Counted from the stretch's first letter, positions 53,373 through 62,669 are shown. The stretch is 64,000 nt of DNA from Streptomyces sp. CCM_MD2014 (GCF_000772045.1 NZ_CP009754.1:4402001-4466000); one strand, 5' to 3'. Program-made: numbers and translations. The notes: a model not told the origin generated them from the sequence alone.

Positions 53373-53831
53373 TCACCGTACGCGGCTGCTCAGCCACGGT
53401 GTGAGGAGGAGCATCGAGACGTGCTCCCTGACGGTCCGGTCGCCCGGCAGCGGGACGATCAGGCGGTATCCGGGTGGGAAGCGGCGCCCGTGCACGTAGG
53501 CGAGGCCACCGAAGACGGCGCGCAGGAACGCGGGTACGTCGTCGCGTTCGACATCGGGAAACTCCACGTTCTCGACGGTGATCAGGGCATCGCCCTCATG
53601 GAAGAGCCGCACGCTCACCCTGGGAACGCCACCGAACTCGACGAACGCCTCGTGCGGGAGGGAGCCGTCGGCGTCGGTGGTCACCCCCACGCCCGCGGCA
53701 CTGCGGCGGGAGGTCTGGTCGGCACCGATGTCGTCGGTGACCTCTATCTCCAGCGCGTACTCCTCGGCGATGGCTCGGAGGGCGGCGACGGCGGACTGGG
53801 TGGTAGGGAGGTGCTCCATGACCTCGATCAT
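53373..53831 (-). CDS. Conserved hypothetical protein, next to kptA
   Basis: This 152-residue acidic alpha/beta protein has no family that I recognise. The core VFGGLAYVHGRRFPPGYRLIVPLPGDR near the C-terminus looks conserved-like with good codon pattern, and the N-terminus is helical. The ATG at 53831 lies 6 nt after the kptA stop, and an ATG at 53819 is a second option. Tight linkage to kptA suggests a shared role. Confidence 0.7.
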   Translation of the reverse strand: MIEVMEHLPTTQSAVAALRAIAEEYALEIEVTDDIGADQTSRRSAAGVGVTTDADGSLPHEAFVEFGGVPRVSVRLFHEGDALITVENVEFPDVERDDVPAFLRAVFGGLAYVHGRRFPPGYRLIVPLPGDRTVREHVSMLLLTPWLSSRVR

Positions 53832-53837
53832 GCGGGG

Positions 53838-54386
53838 TCAGTGCGGAGCGGGAAAGCGCAGGTAGCGGGAGGGCACGGCTTTCGTCAGCCAGACCTCGTT
53901 CGCGCTGACGCGGAAGACGAGGCCGTCGCGGTGCATGGCGGCGGCGTCCACCGAGAGGACGACCGGCCGGCCGCGGCGGGCCCCGACCCGGGCCGCGGTC
54001 GCGCGGTCGGGCGAGAGGTGCACGTCGTGCCGGTTCATGGGCCGCAGGCCCTCGGCACGGATGGCCTCCAGGTGGCGGGCGACGGTCCCGTGGTAGAGGT
54101 ACGGCGGCGGGGCCGCCGAGGGCAGTCCCAGGTCCACGTCGATGCTGTGGCCCTGGCTGGCGCGGATACGGGTGCCGTCGACGGCGAAGCGCCGCTTGTC
54201 GTTGGTGGCGACCACGTGCTGGAGCTCTTCGCGGGTGAAGCGGAAGCCGTGTGCGGCCGCTGCGGCGATCAGCGCGTCGATCTCGGCCCAGCCGCCCTCG
54301 TCGAGCGTGAGCCCGATCCTCTCCGGTTGGTGGCGCAGGTGCTTCGAGAGGTACTTGGACACCTTCACCGCGCGTTCCTGTTGCAT
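53838..54386 (-). CDS. kptA: RNA 2'-phosphotransferase (Tpt1/KptA)
   Basis: This 182-residue enzyme moves a 2'-phosphate from RNA or ADP-ribose acceptors to NAD. SKYLSKHLRH near the N-terminus carries the catalytic Arg/His pair, NDKRRFAVDG and HGHS-type RASQGHSID are nucleotide-binding blocks, and YHGTV and PDRATAARVG complete the fold. Bacteria lack known 2'-phosphorylated tRNA splice junctions, so the real substrate is unclear. The ATG at 54386 is used. Confidence 0.93.
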   Translation of the reverse strand: MQQERAVKVSKYLSKHLRHQPERIGLTLDEGGWAEIDALIAAAAAHGFRFTREELQHVVATNDKRRFAVDGTRIRASQGHSIDVDLGLPSAAPPPYLYHGTVARHLEAIRAEGLRPMNRHDVHLSPDRATAARVGARRGRPVVLSVDAAAMHRDGLVFRVSANEVWLTKAVPSRYLRFPAPH

Positions 54387-54443
54387 GGCACCAGCCTGCC
54401 TGGTGAGACGCGCGTCACGCGAAAGATTATTGCTCGCAAGGTT

Positions 54444-54498
54444 TGATCCACAGTCAAGTGTGGTTATCCACAGGCTGGTTGGGTCAGTCTGTGGAAAC
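54444..54498. other. Small DnaA-box group upstream of kptA
   Basis: TGATCCACA (54444-54452), a perfect TTATCCACA (54464-54472) and TGTGGAAAC (54490-54498, complement GTTTCCACA) lie in 55 bp. The last overlaps the end of the hydrolase-SDR gene. Confidence 0.45.
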
Positions 54499-56255
54499 TA
54501 GAGAGGCGGCTTCACACGGGCGAGGCGCCTCAACGCCCCCGGAGCGATACGGGACATGAGGTGGGCGCCCCGCGCTTCCGGCGTCACCGGCACCACGGCC
54601 CGGTTGTGCACGACCGCCTCCAGGACGGCGTCCGCCACCTTCTCCGGCGGGTAGTTGCGCGCCCCGTACAGCCGGGTGGCGCGCTGCCGCCGGCGCTTCT
54701 CCTCCTCGGCGTCCACCCCCGCGAAGTGCGCCGTGGCGGTGATGTTGGTGTTGACCAGGCCGGGGCAGATCGCCGTGACGCCGATCCCCTGGCCGGCCAG
54801 CTCTGCGCGCAGGCACTCGCTCAGCATCAGCACGGCCGCCTTTGAGGCGCCGTAGGCGGGGAGCGCCCTGGAGGGCTGGAAGGCGGCCGCCGAGGCGGTG
54901 TTGACGATGTGCCCGCCCTGCCCGCGTTCGGCCATCTGCCGGCCGAACAGACGGCAGCCGTGGATCACGCCCCACAGATTGACGTCGAGGACCTGCTTCC
55001 AGTCCTCCGGCGTGGTGTCGAAGAAGGAGCCGGACAGTCCGATCCCCGCGTTGTTCACGAGCACGTCCACCACGCCGTACTCGGCGGCGACCCTGGCCGC
55101 CAGCTTCTCCATGGCCTGCCCGTCGGAGACGTCCACGGCCTGTGCCCAGGCGGCGCGCGCACCGATCAGCCGGGACAGCTCCGCCGTCCGGTCGGCGGCC
55201 TCGGCGTCCCGGTCGACGGCCACCACGCGCGCACCAGCCTCGGCGAACGCCAGCGCCGTCGCCCGCCCGATGCCGTTGCCCGCACCGGTGACCAGGACGA
55301 GCTGCCCGCCGAAGCGGTCCGCGTACTTCCCGCTCGCAGCGGTCCCGGAGCGGCCGTCCTCGGTGGCGGTGACGAACTCCGTGATCCAGTCCGCCAGCCG
55401 GTCCGGCCGGGTGCGCGGCACCCAGTGCTTCGCGGGCAGCGTGCGCCGGGTGAGCCGCGGGGCCCACAGTTCCAGTCCGTCGTAGAGCCGCTCCGACAGG
55501 AACGCGTCGCCCAGGGGCGTGATGAGCTGTACGGGTGCGTGTGCGTAGGCGTCCTCGCGCGGCCTGCGCAGCCGGGGCCGGACGTTGTCCCGGTACAGCC
55601 ACGCCCCGTGGGCCGCGTCCGACGGCAGGGACGCGGTCGGGTAGTCGCCGCCCGGCACCTTCTCGACGCGCTCCAGGATGCCCGGCCAGCGCTTGCCGAG
55701 AGGTCCGCGCCAGGCCAGCTCGGGAAGCACCGGCGTGTGCAGCAGGTAGACGTACCAGGACTTGGCGCCCTGGCCGAGGAGCTGCCCCACCCGGCGCGGG
55801 GTGGGCCGCCTGAGGCACTGGTTGATCCAGTGCCCGAAGTGGTCCAGGGAGGGGCCGGACATCGAGGTGAAGGAGGCGATGCGGCCCTCGGTGCGCTTGA
55901 CCGTGACGAACTCCCAGGACTGCACCGACCCCCAGTCGTGGCCCACCAGGTGCACCGGGCGGTCCGGGCTGACCGCGTCGGCCACGGCCAGGAAGTCGTC
56001 CGTCAGCTTCTCCAGCGTGAACCCGCCCCGCAGCGGGCTCGGCGCGGTGGACCGGCCGTGGCCGCGGACGTCGTAGAGGACCACGTGGAAGCGGCCGGCC
56101 AGGCGGGCGGCGACCTCGGACCAGACCTCCTTGCTGTCCGGGTATCCGTGCACCAGGACGACCGTGGGCTGCCGGGGGTCGCCCAGCTCCACGACGCACA
56201 GCTCGACCCCGCCCGTGCGCACCCAGCGCTCTCGCCCGCCGTTCAGCACCGTCAT
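54498..56255 (-). CDS. Alpha/beta hydrolase fused to short-chain dehydrogenase
   Basis: This 585-residue protein joins an N-terminal alpha/beta hydrolase (1-300; oxyanion HGYPDS, nucleophile Asp in GHDWGS, as in epoxide hydrolases and haloalkane dehalogenases) to a C-terminal SDR (about 312-560) with cofactor loop TGAGNGIG, NNAG and the catalytic Tyr-Lys in AYGASKAA. Both active sites look intact. A two-step pathway on a lipid-like or aromatic substrate is plausible, but the substrate is unknown. The ATG at 56255 has GGAGGAGG upstream. Transcribed away from the ABC cluster. Confidence 0.9.
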   Translation of the reverse strand: MTVLNGGRERWVRTGGVELCVVELGDPRQPTVVLVHGYPDSKEVWSEVAARLAGRFHVVLYDVRGHGRSTAPSPLRGGFTLEKLTDDFLAVADAVSPDRPVHLVGHDWGSVQSWEFVTVKRTEGRIASFTSMSGPSLDHFGHWINQCLRRPTPRRVGQLLGQGAKSWYVYLLHTPVLPELAWRGPLGKRWPGILERVEKVPGGDYPTASLPSDAAHGAWLYRDNVRPRLRRPREDAYAHAPVQLITPLGDAFLSERLYDGLELWAPRLTRRTLPAKHWVPRTRPDRLADWITEFVTATEDGRSGTAASGKYADRFGGQLVLVTGAGNGIGRATALAFAEAGARVVAVDRDAEAADRTAELSRLIGARAAWAQAVDVSDGQAMEKLAARVAAEYGVVDVLVNNAGIGLSGSFFDTTPEDWKQVLDVNLWGVIHGCRLFGRQMAERGQGGHIVNTASAAAFQPSRALPAYGASKAAVLMLSECLRAELAGQGIGVTAICPGLVNTNITATAHFAGVDAEEEKRRRQRATRLYGARNYPPEKVADAVLEAVVHNRAVVPVTPEARGAHLMSRIAPGALRRLARVKPPL

Positions 56256-56580
56256 GCCTCCTCCGCCCAGCGCCGCTCGCGCGGCAGATCGTCGTCCTGC
56301 CCGAAGGCGCGTGCTCCTCCGTGGCCGGTGCCGGCGTGGATCCCCGTCCCGGCGCGGTCCCTCCGACCGTGCTACTCGCGCGTAACGCGGCTGGGCCGAA
56401 TCTCCCAGCTGTTAGACCCATCGTCAATAGGGCGGTCGGCGAGGCGGCGTGCGGCCGCGGAACCACACTCGGTGGCTCTCAGGTACGGCATCCCCTACGG
56501 GCCCGTACTACTCGAGTCTGACGCGAAGACGGCTCTGCGGTCTGACGACCGCAGTGGCGCCCGTCACTACTGTCGTGGAT
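56256..56580. other. 325-bp divergent promoter region
   Basis: The gap between the hydrolase-SDR gene and the ABC cluster contains promoters for both and no gene that I can support. Confidence 0.4.
56399..56427 (-). promoter_or_regulatory. Promoter for the hydrolase-SDR gene
   Basis: On the minus strand, TTGACG (56427-56422), a 17-nt spacer and GAGATT (56404-56399) resemble a vegetative promoter. It would give a leader of about 135 nt. Confidence 0.45.
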
Positions 56581-57549
56581 GTGACTGTGATCGCGACCGA
56601 AAGCCTGAGCAAGCGGTTCCCCCGGGTGACCGCGCTCGACCGGCTCTCCGTGGACGTCGGACCCGGTGTGACCGGACTCGTCGGTGCCAACGGCGCCGGC
56701 AAGTCCACCCTGATCAAGATCCTGCTGGGTCTGTCTCCCGCCACCGAGGGCCGGGCCGAGGTGCTCGGACTCGATGTCGCCACCAAGGGCGCCGACATCC
56801 GCGAGCGGGTCGGCTACATGCCGGAACACGACTGCCTGCCACCCGACGTCTCGGCCACCGAGTTCGTCGTCCACATGGCACGCATGTCCGGCCTGCCGCC
56901 CACCGCCGCCCGCGAGCGCACCGCCGACACCCTGCGCCACGTCGGCCTGTACGAGGAGCGCTACCGCCCCATCGGCGGCTACTCGACGGGCATGAAGCAG
57001 CGAGTGAAGCTCGCGCAGGCCCTCGTCCACGACCCCCAGCTGGTCTTCCTCGACGAGCCGACCAACGGACTCGACCCGGTCGGCCGCGACGAGATGCTCG
57101 GTCTCATCCGCCGCATCCACACCGACTTCGGCATCTCCGTCCTGGTCACCTCGCACCTGCTGGGCGAGCTGGAGCGCACCTGCGACCACGTCGTCGTCGT
57201 GGACGGCGGCAAGCTGCTGCGCTCCAGCTCCACCACGGACTTCACCCAGACCACCACGACCCTCGCGATCGAGGTCACCGACACCGACGAACACCCCGAC
57301 GGCACCCGCGCGGTGCGCGACGCGCTCGACGCGCGCGGGGTGACCGTCCAGGACGGCAGCGGCCTGCCCGGCGCCGGTCACGTCCTGCTGCTCACCGCGG
57401 CGGGCGAGGAGACCTACGACCTGGTCCGGGACGTCATAGCCGACCTCGGCCTCGGCCTGGTCCGCATGGAGCAGCGCCGGCACCACATCTCGGAGGTCTT
57501 CACCGACAGCGACGCAGCACGGAAGGAGGCGGTCGGCCATGGCAGCTGA
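56581..57549 (+). CDS. ABC transporter ATPase, first module
   Basis: This 322-residue ATPase has Walker A GANGAGKST, Walker B LVFLDEPTNGLD and the signature YSTGMKQRV in place of LSGGQ, as usual in ABC-2 exporters. A C-terminal DUF4162-like domain follows. TACTGT ends 7 nt before the GTG at 56581 and there is no ribosome binding site, so the transcript may be leaderless; GTGs at 56575 and 56587 are alternatives. It overlaps the next gene by 11 nt. Confidence 0.88.
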   Translation: MTVIATESLSKRFPRVTALDRLSVDVGPGVTGLVGANGAGKSTLIKILLGLSPATEGRAEVLGLDVATKGADIRERVGYMPEHDCLPPDVSATEFVVHMARMSGLPPTAARERTADTLRHVGLYEERYRPIGGYSTGMKQRVKLAQALVHDPQLVFLDEPTNGLDPVGRDEMLGLIRRIHTDFGISVLVTSHLLGELERTCDHVVVVDGGKLLRSSSTTDFTQTTTTLAIEVTDTDEHPDGTRAVRDALDARGVTVQDGSGLPGAGHVLLLTAAGEETYDLVRDVIADLGLGLVRMEQRRHHISEVFTDSDAARKEAVGHGS

Positions 57550-58447
57550 ACAGCCCGCAGCCACGGTGACGGGTGACCAGACCCGCATCCACAACATCGG
57601 CTACCGCAGCTACGACGGCCCCCGCCTCGGCCGCGCCTACGCCCGCCGCTCGCTGTACTCGCAGTCCCTGCGCGGCGCCTACGGCCTCGGCCGTTCGGCC
57701 AAGTCCAAGGTGCTGCCGATGCTGCTGTTCGTGGTGATGTGCCTCCCGGCGGGCATCATCGTCGCGGTCGCCGTCGCCACCAAGGCCAACGACCTGCCCC
57801 TGGACTACACGCGCTACGCGGTCGTCCTGCAGGCCGTCATCAGCCTCTACGTCGCGGCCCAGGCCCCGCAGTCCGTCTCGCGCGACCTGCGCTTCAAGAC
57901 CGTGCCGCTGTACTTCTCCCGGCCGATCGAAACCTCCGACTACGTCCGCGCCAAGTACGCCTCGCTGGCCTCCGCCCTCTTCATCCTCACCGCCGCACCC
58001 CTGCTGGTGCTCTACGCGGGCGCACTGCTCGCCAAACTCGACTTCGCGGACCAGACCAAGGGGTTCGCCCAGGGACTGGTCTCCGTAGCACTGCTCTCCC
58101 TGCTCTTCGCCGGCCTCGGCCTGGTCGTGGCCTCGGTCACCCCGCGCCGGGGCTTCGGCATCGCCGCCGTCATCGCCGTCCTGACCATCACCTACGGCGC
58201 GGTCTCCACGCTCCAGGCCATCGCGGACGTCCAGGGCAGCTCCGGAGCCGTCGCCTGGATAGGCCTGTTCTCGCCGATCACCCTCATCGACGGAGTGCAG
58301 TCCGCCTTCCTGGGCGCCACCTCGGCCTTCCCCGGCGGGGTCGGCCCTAGCAACGGTGAGGGCGCCGTCTACGTCCTCGTCACCCTCGGCCTGATCGCCG
58401 GCGCCTACGGCCTGCTGATGCGCCGCTACAAGAAGGTGGGACTGTGA
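57539..58447 (+). CDS. ABC-2 type permease, first module
   Basis: This 302-residue membrane protein has six helices and a polar N-terminus (1-55). GGAGG precedes the ATG. Its gene overlaps the upstream ATPase by 11 nt and the downstream ATPase by 4 nt, so the order ATPase-permease-ATPase-permease is transcribed as one unit. Substrate unknown. Confidence 0.87.
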   Translation: MAAEQPAATVTGDQTRIHNIGYRSYDGPRLGRAYARRSLYSQSLRGAYGLGRSAKSKVLPMLLFVVMCLPAGIIVAVAVATKANDLPLDYTRYAVVLQAVISLYVAAQAPQSVSRDLRFKTVPLYFSRPIETSDYVRAKYASLASALFILTAAPLLVLYAGALLAKLDFADQTKGFAQGLVSVALLSLLFAGLGLVVASVTPRRGFGIAAVIAVLTITYGAVSTLQAIADVQGSSGAVAWIGLFSPITLIDGVQSAFLGATSAFPGGVGPSNGEGAVYVLVTLGLIAGAYGLLMRRYKKVGL

Positions 58448-59355
58448 CCACGCTGAACATCGACCACGTCTCCCGCTGGTTCGGCAACGTGGTCGCCGTC
58501 AACGACATCACCATGACGATCGGCCCCGGCGTCACCGGCCTGCTCGGTCCCAACGGCGCGGGAAAGTCCACCCTCATCAACATGATGGGCGGCTTCCTCG
58601 CCCCCTCCACCGGCAGCGTCACCCTCGACGGCCAGCCGGTCTGGCGCAACGAGGACATCTACCAGCACATCGGCATCGTCCCCGAGCGGGAGGCGATGTA
58701 CGACTTCCTCACGGGCCGCGAGTTCGTCCTCGCCAACGCCGAGCTGCACGGTCTGGGCGCCAAGGCGGCCGACGAGGCGCTCGCCACCGTGGAGATGGCC
58801 TACGCCCAGGACCGGAAGATCGCCACCTACTCCAAGGGCATGCGCCAGCGCGTGAAGATGGCCTCCGCCCTCGTCCACCAGCCCTCGCTGCTCCTGCTCG
58901 ACGAGCCGTTCAACGGCATGGACCCCCGCCAGCGCATGCAGCTGATGGACCTGCTGCGGCGCATGGGCGACGAGGGCCGCACCGTGCTCTTCTCCTCGCA
59001 CATCCTCGAAGAGGTCGAACAGCTCGCCTGGCACATCGAGGTCATCGTCGCCGGACGCCACGCGGCCAGCGGCGACTTCCGCAAGATCCGCCGCCTGATG
59101 ACCGACCGGCCGCACCGTTACCTGGTGCGCTCCAGCGACGACCGGGCCCTCGCGGCAGCGCTGATCGCCGACCCGTCGACGTCCGGCATCGAGGTCGACC
59201 TCGCCGAGGGCGCCCTGCGCATCCAGGCCGTCGACTTCGGCCGGTTCACGGCCCTGCTGCCGAAGGTCGCCCGCGACCACGGCATCCGACTCCTCACGGT
59301 CTCGCCGTCCGACGAGTCCCTCGAGTCCGTCTTCTCGTATCTCGTCGCGGCGTAG
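58444..59355 (+). CDS. ABC transporter ATPase, second module
   Basis: This 303-residue ATPase has Walker A GPNGAGKST, signature YSKGMRQRV and Walker B LLLLDEPFNGMD (Phe instead of the usual Thr). Its GTG overlaps the preceding stop codon (GTGA). It is a clear paralogue of the first ATPase. Confidence 0.88.
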   Translation: MTTLNIDHVSRWFGNVVAVNDITMTIGPGVTGLLGPNGAGKSTLINMMGGFLAPSTGSVTLDGQPVWRNEDIYQHIGIVPEREAMYDFLTGREFVLANAELHGLGAKAADEALATVEMAYAQDRKIATYSKGMRQRVKMASALVHQPSLLLLDEPFNGMDPRQRMQLMDLLRRMGDEGRTVLFSSHILEEVEQLAWHIEVIVAGRHAASGDFRKIRRLMTDRPHRYLVRSSDDRALAAALIADPSTSGIEVDLAEGALRIQAVDFGRFTALLPKVARDHGIRLLTVSPSDESLESVFSYLVAA

Positions 59356-59366
59356 GAGGCCGAAGA

Positions 59367-60086
59367 ATGTACGACCCCACAGTCGCCCGGCTCACCTACC
59401 GGGCCCTGCTCGGCCGCCGCCGGGCCCTCATCCTCGGCGCTCTCCCCCTGCTGCTGCTCGTCATCGCCGTCGCCGTGCGCGCCCTCGCCGGAGCCGACGA
59501 CCAGACCGCGGCGGACGTGCTCGGCGGCTTCGCCCTCGCCACCATGGTGCCGATCATCGGTGTCATCGCCGGCACCGGCGCCATCGGCCCCGAGATCGAC
59601 GACGGCTCGGTGGTGTACCTGCTGTCGAAGCCGATCAAGCGGCCGACGATCATCTTCACCAAGCTGATCGTCGCCATAGCCGTGACGATGGTCTTCTCCG
59701 CCGTGCCCACGCTGCTCGCCGGCCTGATCCTCAACGGCAACGGCCAGCAGGTCGCCGTCGCCTACACGATCGCCGCGCTGGTCGCCTCCATCGCCTACGC
59801 CGCCCTGTTCCTGCTGCTGGGCACGGTGTCCCGGCACGCGGTGGTCTTCGGTCTCGTCTACGCCCTGGTCTGGGAGGCCCTGTTCGGCTCCCTCGTGCCG
59901 GGGGCCCGCACACTGAGCGTCCAGCAGTGGTCGCTGGCGGTGGCCCAGAAGGTCGCCGACGGGAACCTGGTGACCTCCGACGTCGGCCTGCCCACCGCAA
60001 CGGTGCTGCTCGCCGCGGTGACCGTGCTCGCCACCTGGTACGCCGGCCAGAAGCTGCGGTCGCTGACCCTCGCCGGGGAGGAGTGA
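59367..60086 (+). CDS. ABC-2 type permease, second module
   Basis: This 239-residue permease has six helices, shorter than the first. GTAGGAGG precedes the ATG 11 nt after the ATPase. Last gene of the cluster. Confidence 0.87.
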   Translation: MYDPTVARLTYRALLGRRRALILGALPLLLLVIAVAVRALAGADDQTAADVLGGFALATMVPIIGVIAGTGAIGPEIDDGSVVYLLSKPIKRPTIIFTKLIVAIAVTMVFSAVPTLLAGLILNGNGQQVAVAYTIAALVASIAYAALFLLLGTVSRHAVVFGLVYALVWEALFGSLVPGARTLSVQQWSLAVAQKVADGNLVTSDVGLPTATVLLAAVTVLATWYAGQKLRSLTLAGEE

Positions 60087-60395
60087 CCGGGCCGCCCCGG
60101 CCCCGGGCGGGGAGCCCGTACGGGGCGCGGTGGCCCGTGAGGACACGTCGCCCCGCGGCGGTCCGGCGGGCGAAGAGCCGTCGGTAACGCGGTGTACGTC
60201 CCCTTTTAATCGGTGGCGCCCGGCTCTCCGTGGCGGCACTGTGGGGGATGCACGAGGCCGGACGGCGTCGGCGCAACGGAAGGCCGCTTCGAGCACGCGG
60301 GATGCCCCGTGTGGGCCGACCGACGGGGACGCCGACGCCGTCCGGACCGTGTGCGAGACCGCTTCGAAGAGCACCGCCGGGCCGGTATGCCGGGA
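60087..60395. other. 309-bp gap between convergent genes
   Basis: This stretch lies between the end of the ABC cluster and the end of the HAD gene. I see no gene, hairpin or repeat that I can support, although terminators for both strands are expected here. Confidence 0.4.
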
Positions 60396-61238
60396 TCAGA
60401 CCGACAGACGCTCCAGTACCACCGCGATGCCGTCCTCGTTGTTGGAGGACGTCACCTCGTCGGCCACCGCCTTCAGCTCCTCGTGGGCGTTGGCCATGGC
60501 CACGCCCCGGGCCGCCCAGCCGAACATCGGCACGTCGTTCGGCATGTCGCCGAACGCGATGGTGTCCGCGGCCTTCAGGCCGAGCCGGCGTGCCGCCAGC
60601 GAGAGGCCGGTCGCCTTGGACAGACCGAGGGGGAGCAGTTCGACGACGCCCGCGCCGGCCATGGTCACCGTGACGAAGCCGCCGGCGGCCTGCCGGGCCA
60701 CCTCGGCCAGCTCGTCGTCCGACAGGGTCGGATGCTGGATGTAGATCTTGTTCAGCGGCGCCGACCACAGGTCCGAGGCGTCGGTGAGCGGCAGCGCGGG
60801 GAGGTCACCCCCGACCTCGTATCCGGGGCCGACCAGCACGTCGCCGTCCAGGCCGTCCCGGCTCGCCGCCAGGTACAGCGGGCCGGTCTCCGCCTCGATC
60901 TTGGCCAGTGCCACCCCGGCCAGCTGCCGGTCCAGGGTCACGGAGGTCAGCAGCCGGTGCTCCCCGGCGTGGTAGACCTGCGCGCCCTGACCGCAGACGG
61001 CCAGCCCGTCGTAGCCGAGGTCGTCCAGGATGTGCCGGGTCCACGGCACCGCCCGCCCGGTGACCACGATGTGGGCCGCGCCCGCCGCGGTGGCCGCGGC
61101 GAGCGCGTCACGGGTGCGCTGCGAGATCGTGTCGTCGCCGCGCAGCAGCGTGCCGTCGAGGTCGGTCGCGATCAGCCGGTACGGGAAACCCCCGGCGGAA
61201 CCGGTGCCGGAGACCGTGGCGCTGCCGGTGTCGGTCAC
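60396..61238 (-). CDS. HAD-family (Cof-type) phosphatase, copy 2
   Basis: This 280-residue hydrolase repeats the motifs of copy 1: DLDGTLL, VTGRAV and GDMPNDVPM, with a shared RLIATDLDGTLLR block, so the two are paralogues. The GTG at 61238 overlaps the serS stop codon by 4 nt (GTGA), so the gene is translationally coupled to serS. Substrate unknown. Confidence 0.87.
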   Translation of the reverse strand: MTDTGSATVSGTGSAGGFPYRLIATDLDGTLLRGDDTISQRTRDALAAATAAGAAHIVVTGRAVPWTRHILDDLGYDGLAVCGQGAQVYHAGEHRLLTSVTLDRQLAGVALAKIEAETGPLYLAASRDGLDGDVLVGPGYEVGGDLPALPLTDASDLWSAPLNKIYIQHPTLSDDELAEVARQAAGGFVTVTMAGAGVVELLPLGLSKATGLSLAARRLGLKAADTIAFGDMPNDVPMFGWAARGVAMANAHEELKAVADEVTSSNNEDGIAVVLERLSV

Positions 61239-62512
61239 TTGGACACCGGCTCCAGGACCTCCCGGCCGCCCAGGTACGGGCGCAGCACCTCGGGAACGCG
61301 GACCGAACCGTCGGCCTGCTGGTGGTTCTCCAGGATCGCCACGATGGTGCGGGGGACGGCGCACAGCGTGCCGTTGAGCGTGGCCAGCGGGCGCACCTTC
61401 TTGCCCTCGCGGACGCGGATCGACAGCCGGCGGGACTGGAACTCGGTGCAGTCCGAGGTCGAGGTCAGCTCGCGGTACTTGCCCTGGGTCGGGATCCACG
61501 CCTCGCAGTCGTACTTGCGCGCGGCCGAGGAGCCCAGGTCGGCCGAGGCCACGTCGATCACCCGGAACGGCAGTTCCAGCGACGTCAGCCACTGCTTCTC
61601 CCACTCCAGCAGGCGCTGGTGCTCGGCCTGCGAGTCCTCGGGGAGGACGTAGGAGAACATCTCGACCTTGTCGAACTGGTGCACGCGGAAGATGCCCCGG
61701 GTGTCCTTGCCGTGCGACCCCGCCTCGCGGCGGAAACAGGGCGAGAAGCCGGCGTAGCGCAGCGGCAGGCGCTCGGCGTCCAGGATCTCGTCCATGTGGT
61801 ACGCGGCAAGGGGCACCTCGGACGTGCCGACCAGGTACAGGTCGTCCTTGTCGAGGTGGTAGACGTCCTGGGCGGCCTGGCCGAGGAAGCCGGTGCCGGC
61901 CATCGACTGCGGGCGCACCAGCGCCGGGGTCAGCATCGGCGTGAAGCCGGCCGCCGTGGCCTGCGCGATCGCCGCGTTGACCAGGGCGAGCTCCAGGAGG
62001 GCGCCCACGCCGGTCAGGAAGTAGAAACGCGAGCCGGAGACCTTGGCGCCGCGCTCCACGTCGATGGCGCCGAGCAGCTGGCCCAGCTCCAGGTGGTCCC
62101 TGGGCTCGAAGCCCTCGGCGGCGAAGTCGCGGTGCGTGCCGTGCGTCTCCAGCGTGACGAAGTCCTCCTCGCCGCCGACGGGCACGTCGGGGTGGACGAG
62201 GTTGCCGAGCCGCTGGAGCAGCTCCTGGGTCTCGGCGTCGGCCGCGTCGCGCTCGGCGTCGGCGGCCTTGACGTCGGTCTTGAGCTGTTCGGCCCGCTTG
62301 AGCAGCTCGGCCTTCTCGTCTCCGGCGGCCTTGCCGATCAGCTTGCCGAGGCCCTTCTGCTCGGCGCGCAGCTCGTCGAAGCGGACGCCGGACGACCTGC
62401 GCCGTTCGTCGGCGGACAGGAGGGAGTCGACGAGCGCGACGTCCTCTCCACGGGCGCGCTGCGACGCGCGCACACGGTCGGGGTCCTCACGGAGCAGGCG
62501 AAGGTCAATCAC
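61235..62512 (-). CDS. serS: Seryl-tRNA synthetase
   Basis: This 425-residue class II synthetase charges tRNA-Ser. An N-terminal antiparallel coiled coil (about 30-100) grips the tRNA long arm; the catalytic core has motif 2 FRREAGSHGKDTRG and motif 3-region TLNGTLCAVPRTIVAILENHQ. The GTG at 62512 begins the conserved VIDLRLLREDP. TAGCCT ends 7 nt before it and no ribosome binding site is present, so the message is probably leaderless. Downstream of pheA and upstream of HAD copy 2 on the same strand. Confidence 0.97.
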   Translation of the reverse strand: MIDLRLLREDPDRVRASQRARGEDVALVDSLLSADERRRSSGVRFDELRAEQKGLGKLIGKAAGDEKAELLKRAEQLKTDVKAADAERDAADAETQELLQRLGNLVHPDVPVGGEEDFVTLETHGTHRDFAAEGFEPRDHLELGQLLGAIDVERGAKVSGSRFYFLTGVGALLELALVNAAIAQATAAGFTPMLTPALVRPQSMAGTGFLGQAAQDVYHLDKDDLYLVGTSEVPLAAYHMDEILDAERLPLRYAGFSPCFRREAGSHGKDTRGIFRVHQFDKVEMFSYVLPEDSQAEHQRLLEWEKQWLTSLELPFRVIDVASADLGSSAARKYDCEAWIPTQGKYRELTSTSDCTEFQSRRLSIRVREGKKVRPLATLNGTLCAVPRTIVAILENHQQADGSVRVPEVLRPYLGGREVLEPVSK

Positions 62513-62525
62513 GCGGTCAAGGCTA
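62513..62525 (-). promoter_or_regulatory. Candidate leaderless promoter of serS
   Basis: TAGCCT (62525-62520 on the minus strand) is a TANNNT -10 candidate ending 7 nt before the GTG. No -35 consensus is evident. Confidence 0.4.
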
Positions 62526-62669
62526 CCGGTGCGCGGTGTCGGGTCTCGACCCACTATTGCCGGACGCTGGCCTCACGTTCCGTCCGGCCGGTCAATGAGG
62601 CGGGTCAATGAGGCGTTGCGTCATCCCCGGAACGAGGCTCGCCAGGACACCCCGTTGACCGGATTTGCT

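Noticed and set aside
54909..57569. 886-residue plus-strand frame crossing the hydrolase-SDR and ABC genes
   Set aside because: It runs through two unrelated genes and a promoter region in a shifted frame, so it cannot be real.
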